Assembly: GCA_910575245.1 (NCBI GenBank)
Contig: CAJTEN010000002.1
Location: 145,185-209,184, forward strand
From: Clostridia bacterium
Lineage (GTDB): Bacteria > Bacillota > Clostridia > Lachnospirales > Lachnospiraceae
Length of the DNA: 64,000 nt
Reading direction: 5' to 3'
The position numbers and the translations under genes are program-made. Under the pieces are notes generated by a model that saw nothing but the letters and a program-made list of their open reading frames with translations, was not told the DNA's origin and did not search any database. Of the stretch, positions 1 through 7,914 are shown piece after piece. Numbering within the stretch: position 1 is the first letter of the stretch; the number at the start of each line of letters is the position of its first letter.

Positions 1-1
1 T

Positions 2-877
2 GTAAATCAAATCGACCTGGACAACGAGATGCAGTTCTCGGCGGTGACGATCCTTCTGCCGAACGGCATCTGTTACGTAGCCTTTCGCGGGACCGATGAG
101 ACGATTGTGGGCTGGAAGGAGGATTTAAACCTTGCCTTTTCCGGGCCTGTACCCGGCCAGCGCATGAGTGTGGAGTATCTGGAATGTGCGGCAGGGACGA
201 TTGAGGGAGATTTCTATATGGGAGGGCATTCCAAAGGAGGAAATCTTGCTGTCTATGCGGCTATGAACTGTGCGAAGGAAGTGAGAGACCGCATTCTGAT
301 GATTTATGACCATGACGGTCCCGGATTCAGGCCGGAAGTAAGAAAACAGGGAGATTATGAGGGGATTGCCGGAAGAATACGCAAGACCGTTCCCAGATCC
401 TCGCTGGTGGGTATGCTTCTGTATTCTGACGGAGAGTATGAAGTCGTGGAGAGCAAGACCATCGGTCTGGCGCAGCACAATCCTTATACGTGGCTGGTCA
501 GGGATGATACGTTCCAGATCGTCAATGAGATCCATTCAGGGCGTAAGTTTATGGATGAAGCATTGAACCAGTGGATATTGTCCTTGTCGCAAGAGGAGAT
601 GCATATCTTTGTGGATACTTTCTACCAGGTTGTGCTGGCCTCAGAGACAGACAATCTGATTGATTTTACAGCGAACTGGGCGAAGAGCCTGCATAAGATC
701 GGTACTGCCCTCAAAGAGATAGATCCACAGACAGGAAAGGCCATTATCCAGATTATGAGGGCTCTTTTCGAGATTGTATCTTCCAATGTGAAGGAGAGAT
801 TCCGCAGCAGGAGCGAGGCGGACAGAGAGAAATTCGAGGCGGGAATTCTTCAGCTGGAGCAGAACTTTAAGAAATAA
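2..877 (+). CDS. DUF2974 (Mbeg1-like) alpha/beta hydrolase, 5' partial
   Basis: The reading frame is open to the window edge, so the N-terminus is missing. A lipase-like nucleophile elbow GGHSKGGNLA is visible at about bases 221-250, and an upstream AFRGTD stretch matches the oxyanion-side strand of class 3-type lipases. This arrangement is known from the Mbeg1-like/DUF2974 family of Firmicutes. The substrate is unknown. No membrane segment is visible in the part present. The stop codon overlaps the 3' end of the convergent gene by 11 bases. Family assignment is from motif recognition; function beyond probable serine esterase is inference. Confidence 0.8.
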   Translation, partial: VNQIDLDNEMQFSAVTILLPNGICYVAFRGTDETIVGWKEDLNLAFSGPVPGQRMSVEYLECAAGTIEGDFYMGGHSKGGNLAVYAAMNCAKEVRDRILMIYDHDGPGFRPEVRKQGDYEGIAGRIRKTVPRSSLVGMLLYSDGEYEVVESKTIGLAQHNPYTWLVRDDTFQIVNEIHSGRKFMDEALNQWILSLSQEEMHIFVDTFYQVVLASETDNLIDFTANWAKSLHKIGTALKEIDPQTGKAIIQIMRALFEIVSSNVKERFRSRSEADREKFEAGILQLEQNFKK

Positions 878-1514
878 TCGGATATTCTGCGAAGTATTGC
901 AGAAGCCTTTCGCCGTTTACACCCGGCAGACGTTCAGGATGCCACTGTACGGCTATGACGGGCAGGGAAAGGTGGGCGATTCCTTCAATGACATTGTCCT
1001 TTGCCCGGCAGACGGGGAGCAGGTCCTGTCCTAAGCGGTCAACGGCCTGATGGTGGGCGGAGTTGACCAGTGTACTGGAACCGTACAGCTGATAGAAGAA
1101 ATCCGTGCGGGCAAGTCCGGTGTGGTAGACATAATGCATCTGGTCCGCACCTATCCATTTATGCACCGAAGCGGTGCTGATGTGCTGTGTCACGGTACCG
1201 CCCAGATGGACATTGATCAGCTGCATACCTTTACAAATTCCCAGAACCGGTTTCCGTTGTCTGAGGAAGAATTCCAGTGCCTGCATCTGCAGGATATCCA
1301 GTTCTGTGTCAATATTGTGGGAGCCGTGATTGAGCTGCCCGAAGAAGGCTGGTGTGATATCTCCGCCGCCAGGCAGGAGCAGGTGGGTTGCCTGTGAGGC
1401 CTTCTCAGGGTCCAGAGTGGTGAAGCAGGAAAGCTGCAGGCCGCGAAGGGCATTTTCATAGTTCGTTGTATCTTTGGCGCGGCCAACGATCGCAATGACA
1501 ACGGGTGAATTCAT
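867..1514 (-). CDS. Gamma-glutamyl-gamma-aminobutyrate hydrolase family protein (class I GATase fold)
   Basis: A 215-aa protein with the class I glutamine amidotransferase triad: nucleophile C94 in GICKGMQL, and H192 and E194 in QWHPE. A free-standing domain of this length matches the peptidase C26/PuuD family, which hydrolyses gamma-glutamyl bonds, for example in putrescine degradation. No puu genes adjoin it, so the true substrate is unknown. The protein is cytosolic, with no signal peptide. The ATG is preceded by a GAGGT-type ribosome site. It converges on the upstream lipase-like gene with an 11-base overlap. Confidence 0.85.
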   Translation of the reverse strand: MNSPVVIAIVGRAKDTTNYENALRGLQLSCFTTLDPEKASQATHLLLPGGGDITPAFFGQLNHGSHNIDTELDILQMQALEFFLRQRKPVLGICKGMQLINVHLGGTVTQHISTASVHKWIGADQMHYVYHTGLARTDFFYQLYGSSTLVNSAHHQAVDRLGQDLLPVCRAKDNVIEGIAHLSLPVIAVQWHPERLPGVNGERLLQYFAEYPIIS

Positions 1515-1599
1515 AAGATCATACCTCGCAGAAAGTGTGTTATTGTAATATATGTACCGAGGGAAGACTGTGATACTCCGGGTATCCGTGCTGTGCGGA

Positions 1600-1624
1600 T
1601 GAGCCGCTTTGTAAAGAGCGGCTC
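1600..1624. terminator. GC-rich hairpin between genes
   Basis: GAGCCGCT and AGCGGCTC-type arms flank a short loop just past the 3' end of the metallophosphoesterase gene (minus strand). There is no clear T-run on either side, so termination is plausible but not certain. Confidence 0.45.
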
Positions 1625-1632
1625 TCCTTGTA

Positions 1633-2442
1633 TCAGATCGGCAGCTTTACAGGCCCGGAGATGATATTCCGGGCCACATACAGTACCCTGTCAAGCCTGG
1701 CGTTCATCACCCACTTGACAAGGGTCAATTCTCCACGTTCCAGTTCGATGCAGGTGATACAGCGTGGATGGACGCAGCTGCCGGTATTGTAGTAGTAAGC
1801 GGGTCCTTCAGGCAGTACAGGGCGGTGGGTATGGCCCGTGACTAAGATATGATGCTGTGTTTCGGCCCAGCTTCTAAGCGCCTCTTCGCATTTTTCTTTC
1901 ACTTCATAATTTTTGGCAGCGCTGGTGGGATCAAGGAAGCCGAGACTTTCCAGAGGATTCCAGAGATAACGTACCAGAAACCGTGCCAAGGGCCAGAGGG
2001 TGGAGTTGAGCAGACTGGCCTGATGTCCATGAGTCAGATACAGGGAGTTTTCCGGTGAGGATTCCGGGCGCAGAATAAGAGCTTCTTTATAGGACGGATT
2101 TCTCTTTTGGACGATATTATGGTTACCATAGAGAAGGTGAAGGCGATCCTGTGCCTCGAACCTGGCAAGCAGACAGTAGGCATCCTCGTGGATCTCGGTA
2201 ATGGTGCGTAGTTTTCTGTTCTCCCACAATTCTTCCCCGTCTCCCAATTCGATATAGGTGAAGCCGCCGCGGTAATAGTGCTCCAAAGCGGCGTAGTACA
2301 GGTGCTGATTCTTTAAGAAATTATCGGAGGAGGTACCTGCTCCTCTGTGGCAGTCACTGACCAGGACGTATCGGGAGCATTTCGTTAAAGGCAGTACCGT
2401 AGCCTGAGAGAAGGCACGGTTCAGACGGCTTGTAATACTCAT
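1633..2442 (-). CDS. Calcineurin-like metallophosphoesterase
   Basis: A 269-aa protein with the ordered metallophosphoesterase motifs: D30 and H32 in SDCHRG, D68 in GDGEE, N107-H108 in GNHN, H138/H140 in THGH, and H204/H206 in GHTHRP. These form a two-metal phosphoesterase centre. The SDCHRG/GDGEELWE context resembles the UDP-2,3-diacylglucosamine hydrolase-like branch, but a Gram-positive host makes that substrate unlikely. No signal peptide is present. AAGGAA lies before the ATG. It lies 74 bases downstream of the DUF4474 gene on the same strand and is probably co-transcribed with it. Confidence 0.85.
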   Translation of the reverse strand: MSITSRLNRAFSQATVLPLTKCSRYVLVSDCHRGAGTSSDNFLKNQHLYYAALEHYYRGGFTYIELGDGEELWENRKLRTITEIHEDAYCLLARFEAQDRLHLLYGNHNIVQKRNPSYKEALILRPESSPENSLYLTHGHQASLLNSTLWPLARFLVRYLWNPLESLGFLDPTSAAKNYEVKEKCEEALRSWAETQHHILVTGHTHRPVLPEGPAYYYNTGSCVHPRCITCIELERGELTLVKWVMNARLDRVLYVARNIISGPVKLPI

Positions 2443-2516
2443 GGAATATTCCTTCTTTGCTCGTTTTTCTATTTATTACGGTTCTATTTCCCCCGGTTGT
2501 CTGCTGTGGGGCATTT

Positions 2517-3449
2517 TTAATCATTTCTGCGGCAGCATTTCGGCCGGCGGCATCCGTTTTTCTTATGACAGCGTCTGTGGAATCTGCGCAGGCGCATCAG
2601 TCTGCGGAATACAAAGGGAAGATAGTAGTAGAGATACAGCACACGGTCTTCCGTGCAGACAAAGGGTCTGGTGATCCATACGAAAAGGCGGCAGTATATA
2701 TGATTGAGAAACTGTGAAAGACAGCGGTGGAAGCGGGTCAGCAGACCATAATCTTCCGCAAGCGGCATATGGAAGGTAAAAGACAGACAAAGACCCTGCA
2801 CGGTGATGTCCTCCGGCGGATAGCCGGCCTGGCACAGGCCGCAGCGGAATGCATCCAGCATTTCTTCCTCCGGAAAGTAGACGGCGGCCTTCAGGCATAG
2901 GTCTGAGGGATGTGAGAAAACGCCGGGAAGAAAGGCGGTGAGCCACCAGTGTCTCTCGGAGATTTGGACATACTGGCCGTTATCTTCATACAACTGCAGG
3001 GAACAGGACAGCATTTCGTGTTCTTTGACAGCGTGAAAAAGTGCAACCTGATATTCCGCTTCGGACAGGAGCCTGTCAGCGTGATAGACGCCGATCTCCG
3101 CACCGGTGTTGATGCCGTATTGGCCTTTCCAGAACTCGATCAGCCATGTTTTACCCTGGTAATCAAAATATACGGGAAGCGAATCAAACACCATCTGGAA
3201 CCGGGGCGCCATATAGTCGTAGAACCATGTGTAGCCGGCGGCCTTCTGCCAGGCGTCGGTGAACGATGAGAAGAAACCGCAGCAGCAGTGGAAGGCATAG
3301 CCGAAGGGTTTCGCCAGTTCTTCCACAAGAGAACATTTCTGGCATTTATCCATACACTTGATCCGGCAGATGATCTTTTTCCTGCGGAAATGGCAGAAGA
3401 GCATGCCGATCAGTGCGATCAGAAATAAGAATAAAAGAGTAAAGTACAT
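2517..3449 (-). CDS. DUF4474 domain protein with N-terminal membrane anchor
   Basis: A 310-aa protein beginning with one hydrophobic segment (residues about 2-20) and then a Cys-rich basic stretch. The central segment, with TWLIEFWKGQYGINTGAEIG, is the hallmark of DUF4474, a domain of unknown function common in Lachnospiraceae. The C-terminus is strikingly basic and Cys-rich (repeated Arg, Cys and Lys). It is probably membrane-tethered. No biochemical role is known. The ATG has only a weak ribosome site. It precedes the metallophosphoesterase gene on the same strand. Confidence 0.75.
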   Translation of the reverse strand: MYFTLLFLFLIALIGMLFCHFRRKKIICRIKCMDKCQKCSLVEELAKPFGYAFHCCCGFFSSFTDAWQKAAGYTWFYDYMAPRFQMVFDSLPVYFDYQGKTWLIEFWKGQYGINTGAEIGVYHADRLLSEAEYQVALFHAVKEHEMLSCSLQLYEDNGQYVQISERHWWLTAFLPGVFSHPSDLCLKAAVYFPEEEMLDAFRCGLCQAGYPPEDITVQGLCLSFTFHMPLAEDYGLLTRFHRCLSQFLNHIYCRLFVWITRPFVCTEDRVLYLYYYLPFVFRRLMRLRRFHRRCHKKNGCRRPKCCRRND

Positions 3450-3763
3450 AGTGTGTAACCTATAATCCTATGTGGTTTTACTCTATTTTATGACGGATAA
3501 TATGAGAATGTTACGGTACTATTCCGGCATGATCTCTTTTATGGATATTTTTTGATTCGGCCGGAATAGTAATACATCACAGTTTCATAGGCTATGATAT
3601 TAACGTAGAAATAAATTGCTACGATGAAACTTTCCATGCAGATGATTCGTATTATTGGTATACAGGATTAAGGTTGTCGGGAGGATGACCCGCAGTGGAC
3701 TGGCCTTAAAAAAGGATCTTTCGGCAGGCTGATCTATAAGAAACAGAGAGGAAGAAGAACAAT
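3450..3763. other. Intergenic region between divergent genes
   Basis: These 314 bases separate the DUF4474 gene (minus) from the 182-aa gene (plus) and hold both promoters. A 12-bp perfect inverted repeat lies at 3517-3571. A GAGGAAG ribosome site sits just before the downstream ATG. No open frame of note was seen. Confidence 0.6.
3517..3571. repeat. 12-bp inverted repeat TACTATTCCGGC / GCCGGAATAGTA
   Basis: Two perfect arms at 3517-3528 and 3560-3571 are separated by 31 bases. They lie in a divergent promoter region, so they may be a regulator site or a transcript hairpin. Confidence 0.6.
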
Positions 3764-4312
3764 ATGAGTGTGAATGCAGTAAACAATATGAGTACAGTTC
3801 CCTATGCGCAGAGAAGTGAGGCTCAGAATACAGGCAAAAGAGGAGAAGAGCTTGAAAAGAAGGTAATGACCTGTGTCAGCGCGGGCGGACAGCGGTGTAT
3901 GCTCAGGTCAGATGCGCTGATGTCTTATGCAAGCCCGCAGACGGGAGAATCGGTCAATATCTACAAGGCGGATAATTATTCTAAGGACAATCCGGTCTAT
4001 ATTATCATGGGATTGGATGCACAGGGCAATGAGTTTAAGAAGGAAATTGATGCTTCCAGAATCAATCCCAGTCACTGCAGTTATAATGAATTGATGGTAT
4101 TGAATGTGGAAACAGGGCATACATCAGACGCAGACCGCTTACATGGGGTTGCCGTGCGTGATAAAATGGGTGTGGGAAGTTTCTTTGACAAGAGAGATTA
4201 TCTTGCCGGTATACAGGCGGTTATGGATGACCAGAAGCTTATGGGGAATTGGACGTCCTATCTGGCTTATGGCAGGTGGATGGAGAGTCTTTTTCAACGC
4301 ATACCACATTGA
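3764..4312 (+). CDS. Conserved hypothetical protein, 182 aa
   Basis: Not assigned to a named family. It is a soluble protein with no signal peptide or membrane segment. The N-terminus is polar and low in structure (Asn/Ser/Gln-rich), and the middle has a mixed pattern with VNIYKADNYSKDNPVYIIMG. The C-terminus ends in a YLAYGRWMESL-type helix. Similar short proteins occur in Lachnospiraceae, but no function is known. A GAGGAAG ribosome site precedes the ATG. It is the last host gene before the tRNA-Leu terminator and the integrated element. Confidence 0.65.
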   Translation: MSVNAVNNMSTVPYAQRSEAQNTGKRGEELEKKVMTCVSAGGQRCMLRSDALMSYASPQTGESVNIYKADNYSKDNPVYIIMGLDAQGNEFKKEIDASRINPSHCSYNELMVLNVETGHTSDADRLHGVAVRDKMGVGSFFDKRDYLAGIQAVMDDQKLMGNWTSYLAYGRWMESLFQRIPH

Positions 4313-4412
4313 TTTATCTCACTTTTACAGCTCTTGAACAGACGGTTATTTAGTGTAGTATTTTACAAAAAGTGCTGTGAGAACACTTCTTCGAAAAGGG
4401 AGAAAGAATATT

Positions 4413-4450
4413 AAAAAGGAAACCTCAATATCCAAAAGGTTTCCTTTTTA
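4413..4450 (-). terminator. Displaced tRNA-Leu terminator
   Basis: A 13-bp perfect stem (arms 4413-4425 and 4437-4449) carries the GGAAACCT/AGGTTTCC core, read on the minus strand into T-rich sequence. The same core forms the terminator of the neighbouring tRNA-Leu at 15524-15552. It abuts the att repeat at 4451, so before integration it should have ended the tRNA-Leu(TAA) transcript. Confidence 0.75.
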
Positions 4451-4474
4451 CTGCGGAAGATGGAACTTGAACCC
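4451..4474 (-). repeat. Left attachment site (duplicated tRNA-Leu 3' end)
   Basis: These 24 bases match 15258-15281, the T-arm and acceptor 3' end of tRNA-Leu(TAA), with one mismatch. This is the displaced tRNA 3' fragment expected after site-specific integration into a tRNA gene. Confidence 0.85.
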
Positions 4475-4846
4475 CGAAAAGTGACCATGAATATGTAGTA
4501 AAATCAAGGGTTTCGGGATATTTGAGGAAAAAGTGACCAAAAAAGTGACCATTTAGTAAAAATATGCAGGGAAGGAGAATCTTGCACATATGTTAGGACA
4601 TTTAAATAAGTCCTTTATCAGTTGTAGAAATATGATTGATAGAGGGCTTATTTATGTGGTTTAATAATGAATCACGTAAATCTCCACAAGTAATTCTAAA
4701 ACGCCTGTATAAGCCTTACAGAGCGTCACAGGGGTGTCTTAAGCGTACCCTGTAAACATATTCATCACCAAAATCCCACGCAACTTAAAATATCAATTTC
4801 ATAGGGGCAAAAATTTCAAATCATAAACATGAAGAAGGTCTGATTA
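4475..4846. other. Element left end, non-coding
   Basis: There is no convincing gene. The stretch carries three copies of AAAAGTGACCA (4477-4487, 4528-4539, 4539-4551) that may be integrase arm-type sites, and a short inverted repeat (ACAGGGGT...ACCCTGT) near 4728-4753. A GAAGG ribosome site for the next gene lies at its end. Confidence 0.5.
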
Positions 4847-5131
4847 TTGTACGGTAGAGTAACAAGATATTATCATGACAGGAAATATGGGTTTATCAGT
4901 GGTGACGATGGTAACACATATTTCGTCCATCATTCACAAATGAACGGGGAATATATAGACTCTGGCTATTATGTATTCTTTAAGCCATTCCAGAATGACA
5001 GGAGTGATTACAACGCAAAAAATCTTACAGTGATTGAAGCAACAGAGAGGAGGCACAAGCATGGCAGTACACATAAAAAACATGAAAGAGTTTGCAAAAG
5101 CACTACAACCAACACTATTAAATATGACTGA
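4847..5131 (+). CDS. Cold-shock-domain-like small protein
   Basis: The first ~60 residues match a cold-shock OB-fold pattern: GRVTRYYHDRKYGFI (RNP1-like KYGFI) followed by TYFVHHSQM (RNP2-like). A role in binding single-stranded nucleic acid is inferred. The start is TTG with GAAGG 9 bases upstream. After the domain the frame continues for about 25 basic residues and overlaps the next gene by 71 bases. Such a long overlap suggests the tail is not conserved, or that a small frameshift removed an earlier stop. Confidence 0.6.
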   Translation: MYGRVTRYYHDRKYGFISGDDGNTYFVHHSQMNGEYIDSGYYVFFKPFQNDRSDYNAKNLTVIEATERRHKHGSTHKKHERVCKSTTTNTIKYD

Positions 5132-5498
5132 CCAGTTGGCAGACAGAGTATATGAAACATTGAATTACTTCCTGTTAGACTATTATGCAGGTTATGATCC
5201 GTCAAGTTATCAGAGAAAAAAGGATTTTCTTTATTCAGCGGTAAAAGTAGAAGCAAAACCATATAAAGGCGGTGTCCGGGCAAGTGTATATATTGATTAT
5301 GAGAGTTTGAACAGTTATAAGAATGTAACAGGTTATCAGGTGGTTAAATGGGCTGATGAGGGCAAGCATGGCGGTATGGAAGTGAATCATAAGCCGCATG
5401 TATGGCGGGATACTATGGATATGACAGTCAATAATGGTGAACTTTTAAGACTGGCAGTAGATTATCTGAAAAGCAAAGGATTTTCAGTAAGAGCATAA
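5061..5498 (+). CDS. Hypothetical protein, possibly phage morphogenesis-like
   Basis: A 145-aa protein. The ATG at 5061 is chosen because a strong GAGGAGG lies just upstream; a TTG 27 bases earlier is less likely. The pattern VVKWADEGKHGG...VWRDTMD is weakly reminiscent of HK97 gp10-type tail-completion proteins, but no capsid genes adjoin it, so this is only a suggestion. It is cytosolic. It is followed after 18 bases by the HU gene, so the two are likely co-transcribed. Confidence 0.55.
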   Translation: MAVHIKNMKEFAKALQPTLLNMTDQLADRVYETLNYFLLDYYAGYDPSSYQRKKDFLYSAVKVEAKPYKGGVRASVYIDYESLNSYKNVTGYQVVKWADEGKHGGMEVNHKPHVWRDTMDMTVNNGELLRLAVDYLKSKGFSVRA

Positions 5499-5516
5499 AA
5501 TGAAGGGAGAAATATA

Positions 5517-5810
5517 ATGGCAGTATTAAAGAAAGAGTTTATAGACAGGATGGCAGAAAATGGTGGTATTACTAAGAAAGCAGCAAGGATGGGATTTGAT
5601 CTGTTTTTTGAAACACTGATGGAATGTATGGCAGAGGGAGAAAAAGTACTATTAGTGGGGATTGGCAGGTTTGAAATGAAGACAACTAAAGAGAGAATAG
5701 GGAAAGTGCCATTAAGTGGAGCAGAATGTATTGTACCAGAGCATAGAAGAATGAAGTTTCATGCAAGTGAGACGTTGGCTGATAAGATAGAAGAACAGCA
5801 GGAGGATTAA
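5517..5810 (+). CDS. HU/IHF-family DNA-binding protein
   Basis: A 97-aa histone-like protein. N-terminal helices (KKEFIDRMAENGGITKKAARMGFDLFFETLMECM) are followed by the conserved VLLVGIGRFEMKTTKERIG beta-arm start of HU/IHF. The usual RxxRxGxNPxTG arm is degenerate here (IGKVPLSGAECIVPEHRRMKF), a pattern seen in element-encoded HU variants. It would bend or compact DNA as a dimer and may assist recombination of the element. GGGAG precedes the ATG. Confidence 0.85.
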   Translation: MAVLKKEFIDRMAENGGITKKAARMGFDLFFETLMECMAEGEKVLLVGIGRFEMKTTKERIGKVPLSGAECIVPEHRRMKFHASETLADKIEEQQED

Positions 5811-5816
5811 ATACAT

Positions 5817-6002
5817 ATGGGATTGGATGACAGAGCGCAAAATTGCGCTGAATGCAAATTTATGAGGATGTACGATTACGGTAATAAAATATATTATTGT
5901 GATCATGTAGACAGAACTGACGATATGGGTAAATTGGGTGTTGGTGAGTTACCGAAGGGAAGTCCTGAATGGTGTCCGTTGGGAGAGAAGAAAAGTGAGT
6001 GA
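5817..6002 (+). CDS. Small Cys-containing hypothetical protein
   Basis: A 61-aa protein with CAECK near the N-terminus, then YYCDH and EWCPLG: four cysteines arranged as one CxxC pair plus two single cysteines, suggesting a small zinc site. It starts 6 bases after the HU stop, with GGAGG upstream, and is probably in the same transcript. Proteins of this pattern are common in phage and conjugative elements; no function is known. Confidence 0.6.
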   Translation: MGLDDRAQNCAECKFMRMYDYGNKIYYCDHVDRTDDMGKLGVGELPKGSPEWCPLGEKKSE

Positions 6003-6120
6003 AAGTATGAGTTGCGAATAGGTTTAATCGTACTGGGCCATTTTTATGATAAAAAATGCTTAAAACCCTTGATTTATAAGGGATTAAGCCAGACCACATA
6101 TAATTAAAGGAGAGTACCAT

Positions 6121-6405
6121 ATGCAATTCAAAGAATTAGAGTGGAAAGACCATATTTCAGATGATGTAATTGTCTGCAGCCATTGTGAAATCAATTTATG
6201 TGGATGGATAAAAATAGAATTCCGTATAAACCATGAACCAAAAGAAAATAAATATTATCTGTATTCTTTCGGGAAAGGAAGTATCAGGAGATTGGAGCCT
6301 GAAAGGTATGATTCTGTTGAATCTGCAAAGAATGCAGCATATAGGATATATAGTAATGAAATGTCAAGGATAAAGAAAGCTGTTGATTATCTGGTGGCTA
6401 CTTAG
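6121..6405 (+). CDS. Hypothetical protein, 94 aa
   Basis: Not recognised. It is a small soluble protein with CSHC near residues 19-22 and a basic, helical C-terminal half. AAAGGAG precedes the ATG at good spacing, which supports expression. It is element-encoded and AT-rich like its neighbours. Confidence 0.6.
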   Translation: MQFKELEWKDHISDDVIVCSHCEINLCGWIKIEFRINHEPKENKYYLYSFGKGSIRRLEPERYDSVESAKNAAYRIYSNEMSRIKKAVDYLVAT

Positions 6406-7140
6406 AAAAAAGTAATGTGAATGATTGACAACCATTTCGTGGTGGTTGAGTATTTAGCTTAGTAAGAATAATACAGCCGAATTTTCGGTTTTACAAAAAT
6501 AATTGCTATTACAGAGCAATCAAAATAATCTGTAAATCCGAAATTTAAGAAATTCTAATAACTATCAACCATTTCACTGTGCAAATTCTGCACAATGAGA
6601 TTCCATTAAATAATGATGAAAACTGAATATTTGAAAACGTAAACGGGTCTTTTTGTGATGCAAAAATTTAACATTTCTGGTTATCCAGTATAACGAGTTA
6701 GAAATGTCAGATATGGATATTTTGTTAAGTCTTTGAAAAGGAAATTTGTAGAAGTATATAGGGGTATTGAAGTTCAGTATACCTTAGAAAATCGTTCTCC
6801 AGATGTAGAAGTATAAATTATGTGATGTCCTGAAATGGGATGTCACATAGAAAAATAAAAGAGAGAAGTATAAAAGTGGAAGTGTTATTTAGTGGCAATG
6901 AATCAATTATCAGATGAAAGGAATAACAGATGAGAAAAAATAATGTAAACAGTAAACCAGAATCTTATCCCCGTTAGGGGGTAAGAATGGATCTCTTTTA
7001 GTAAGAAGTATCTTCTTTAGTAGCAGTATCGGAATGGGCAAATGGATGCCCACTTGTCCTAGGAGAAATTAGAAAAAAGGGCAAATGATTGCCCAAAATG
7101 AAACTTAGGTTAATTTTACTTTATGAAAGGGAATTGATTT
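6406..7140. other. Long AT-rich non-coding region with hairpins
   Basis: 735 bases without a credible gene. Visible structure: CAACCA...TGGTTG at about 6428-6447; TATGTGA...TCACATA at 6819-6849; TCTTATCCCC...GGGGGTAAGA at 6963-6986; and two GGGCAAATG-type hairpins at 7036-7051 and 7079-7094. A 15-codon frame with a good ribosome site (ATG near 6930) ends within the 6963 hairpin and could be a leader peptide. The region may be regulatory RNA or origin-like. Confidence 0.5.
7036..7094 (+). repeat. Tandem pair of GGGCAAATGxATxxCCC hairpins
   Basis: GGGCAAATGGATGCCC at 7036-7051 and GGGCAAATGATTGCCC at 7079-7094 each fold as a short hairpin with GGGCA/TGCCC arms. They lie directly upstream of the DUF5659-like gene, so they may be a regulatory element in its leader. 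Confidence 0.6.
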
Positions 7141-7374
7141 ATGTATAACAAAAATATTAAACCAATTTATAACTATGATTTACAAGAGTGCAATTTGTTA
7201 TTTAAGAAAGGTATTCATCCTATTGGTTGTGGCGTAGGGGATAAAGACGGACGAGTATTTCATGTTTTTATGGCAGACAGAAGATACTTTGATGCAGTGA
7301 GATTGATACAATATGAAAATACCAGCATGCACCCTTACCACCTACCGCCCACCACGCCAGGACTGCTGCCATGA
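7141..7374 (+). CDS. DUF5659-like small protein, probably 3'-truncated
   Basis: Residues 13-55 (YDLQECNLLFKKGIHPIGCG followed by a VFHVFMADRRYFDAVR segment) resemble the short DUF5659 family found on mobile elements of Firmicutes. The function is unknown. GAAAGGG precedes the ATG. From about base 7324 the composition changes abruptly to C-rich, and the last ~19 residues (His/Pro-rich) look unrelated, so the gene was probably cut by a rearrangement and runs into foreign sequence before a chance stop. Confidence 0.55.
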   Translation: MYNKNIKPIYNYDLQECNLLFKKGIHPIGCGVGDKDGRVFHVFMADRRYFDAVRLIQYENTSMHPYHLPPTTPGLLP

Positions 7375-7631
7375 TCTACAATAATCCATATCATACAGCG
7401 CGATTTTAAGCCTATACAACCGAATTCAGCTACGTTAAGACCATCAAGTCATACACAGGCTATAGATCATCACAAATGCAATTACAAGCCTGATTCAAAT
7501 TCAAGTCTAAAACCATACAGCCAGTCACATATAATCACAAGCAAAAAGACTATAAGCCGTTAAACTCATAGCCTTTATCATGTATCATTGATTATCTGTT
7601 TATCGTGTTTCTATTGTTCTATGTTAGTGGC
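7375..7631. other. G-poor, C/A-rich non-coding stretch
   Basis: No gene is visible on either strand. The plus strand is markedly poor in G and shows recurring short words (CATACAG, CATACACAG, AAGCCTATA, AAGACTATAAGCC). It begins at the composition break inside the preceding gene. It may be a junction, a structured RNA on the minus strand, or part of a replication or transfer origin. Confidence 0.45.
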
Positions 7632-7841
7632 CTAAACCATATCTGCAATACAGTAGTCCGTTAACAGTTCGCATAAATCTGACTTTCTCCATCTATGCAA
7701 TAGCCGATCTCCGACTAAGTACTTAACACCGTTTGGCCACTTCAAATACTGTCTAACTGAATTATGATAATGTCCATCGTTATGTACTTCTAAATATTTG
7801 TTTTCGTTCCGTTTATTCTGGTATGTTATTATTGTAGTCAT
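7632..7841 (-). CDS. Small hypothetical protein, 69 aa
   Basis: A basic, aromatic-rich 69-aa protein (HNDGHYHNSVRQYLKWPNGV). It is not assigned to a family. AAGGAAG precedes its ATG. It lies downstream of the ArdC-type gene on the same strand, as small unknowns often do in conjugative elements, so it may share that transcript. Function is unknown. Confidence 0.55.
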   Translation of the reverse strand: MTTIITYQNKRNENKYLEVHNDGHYHNSVRQYLKWPNGVKYLVGDRLLHRWRKSDLCELLTDYCIADMV

Positions 7842-7914
7842 GCATTTATCTTCCTTTATATATCAGGGTGTAGCCATTCAGCGGTTACACCCATTTTTTT
7901 ACTTGTGGTTATGC

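Noticed and set aside
4451..4474. A second functional tRNA-Leu at the left end
   Set aside because: Only 24 bases of the 3' end are present; no anticodon arm.
5061..5498. Firm assignment as a phage tail protein
   Set aside because: The resemblance to gp10-type proteins is weak and no structural phage genes are nearby.
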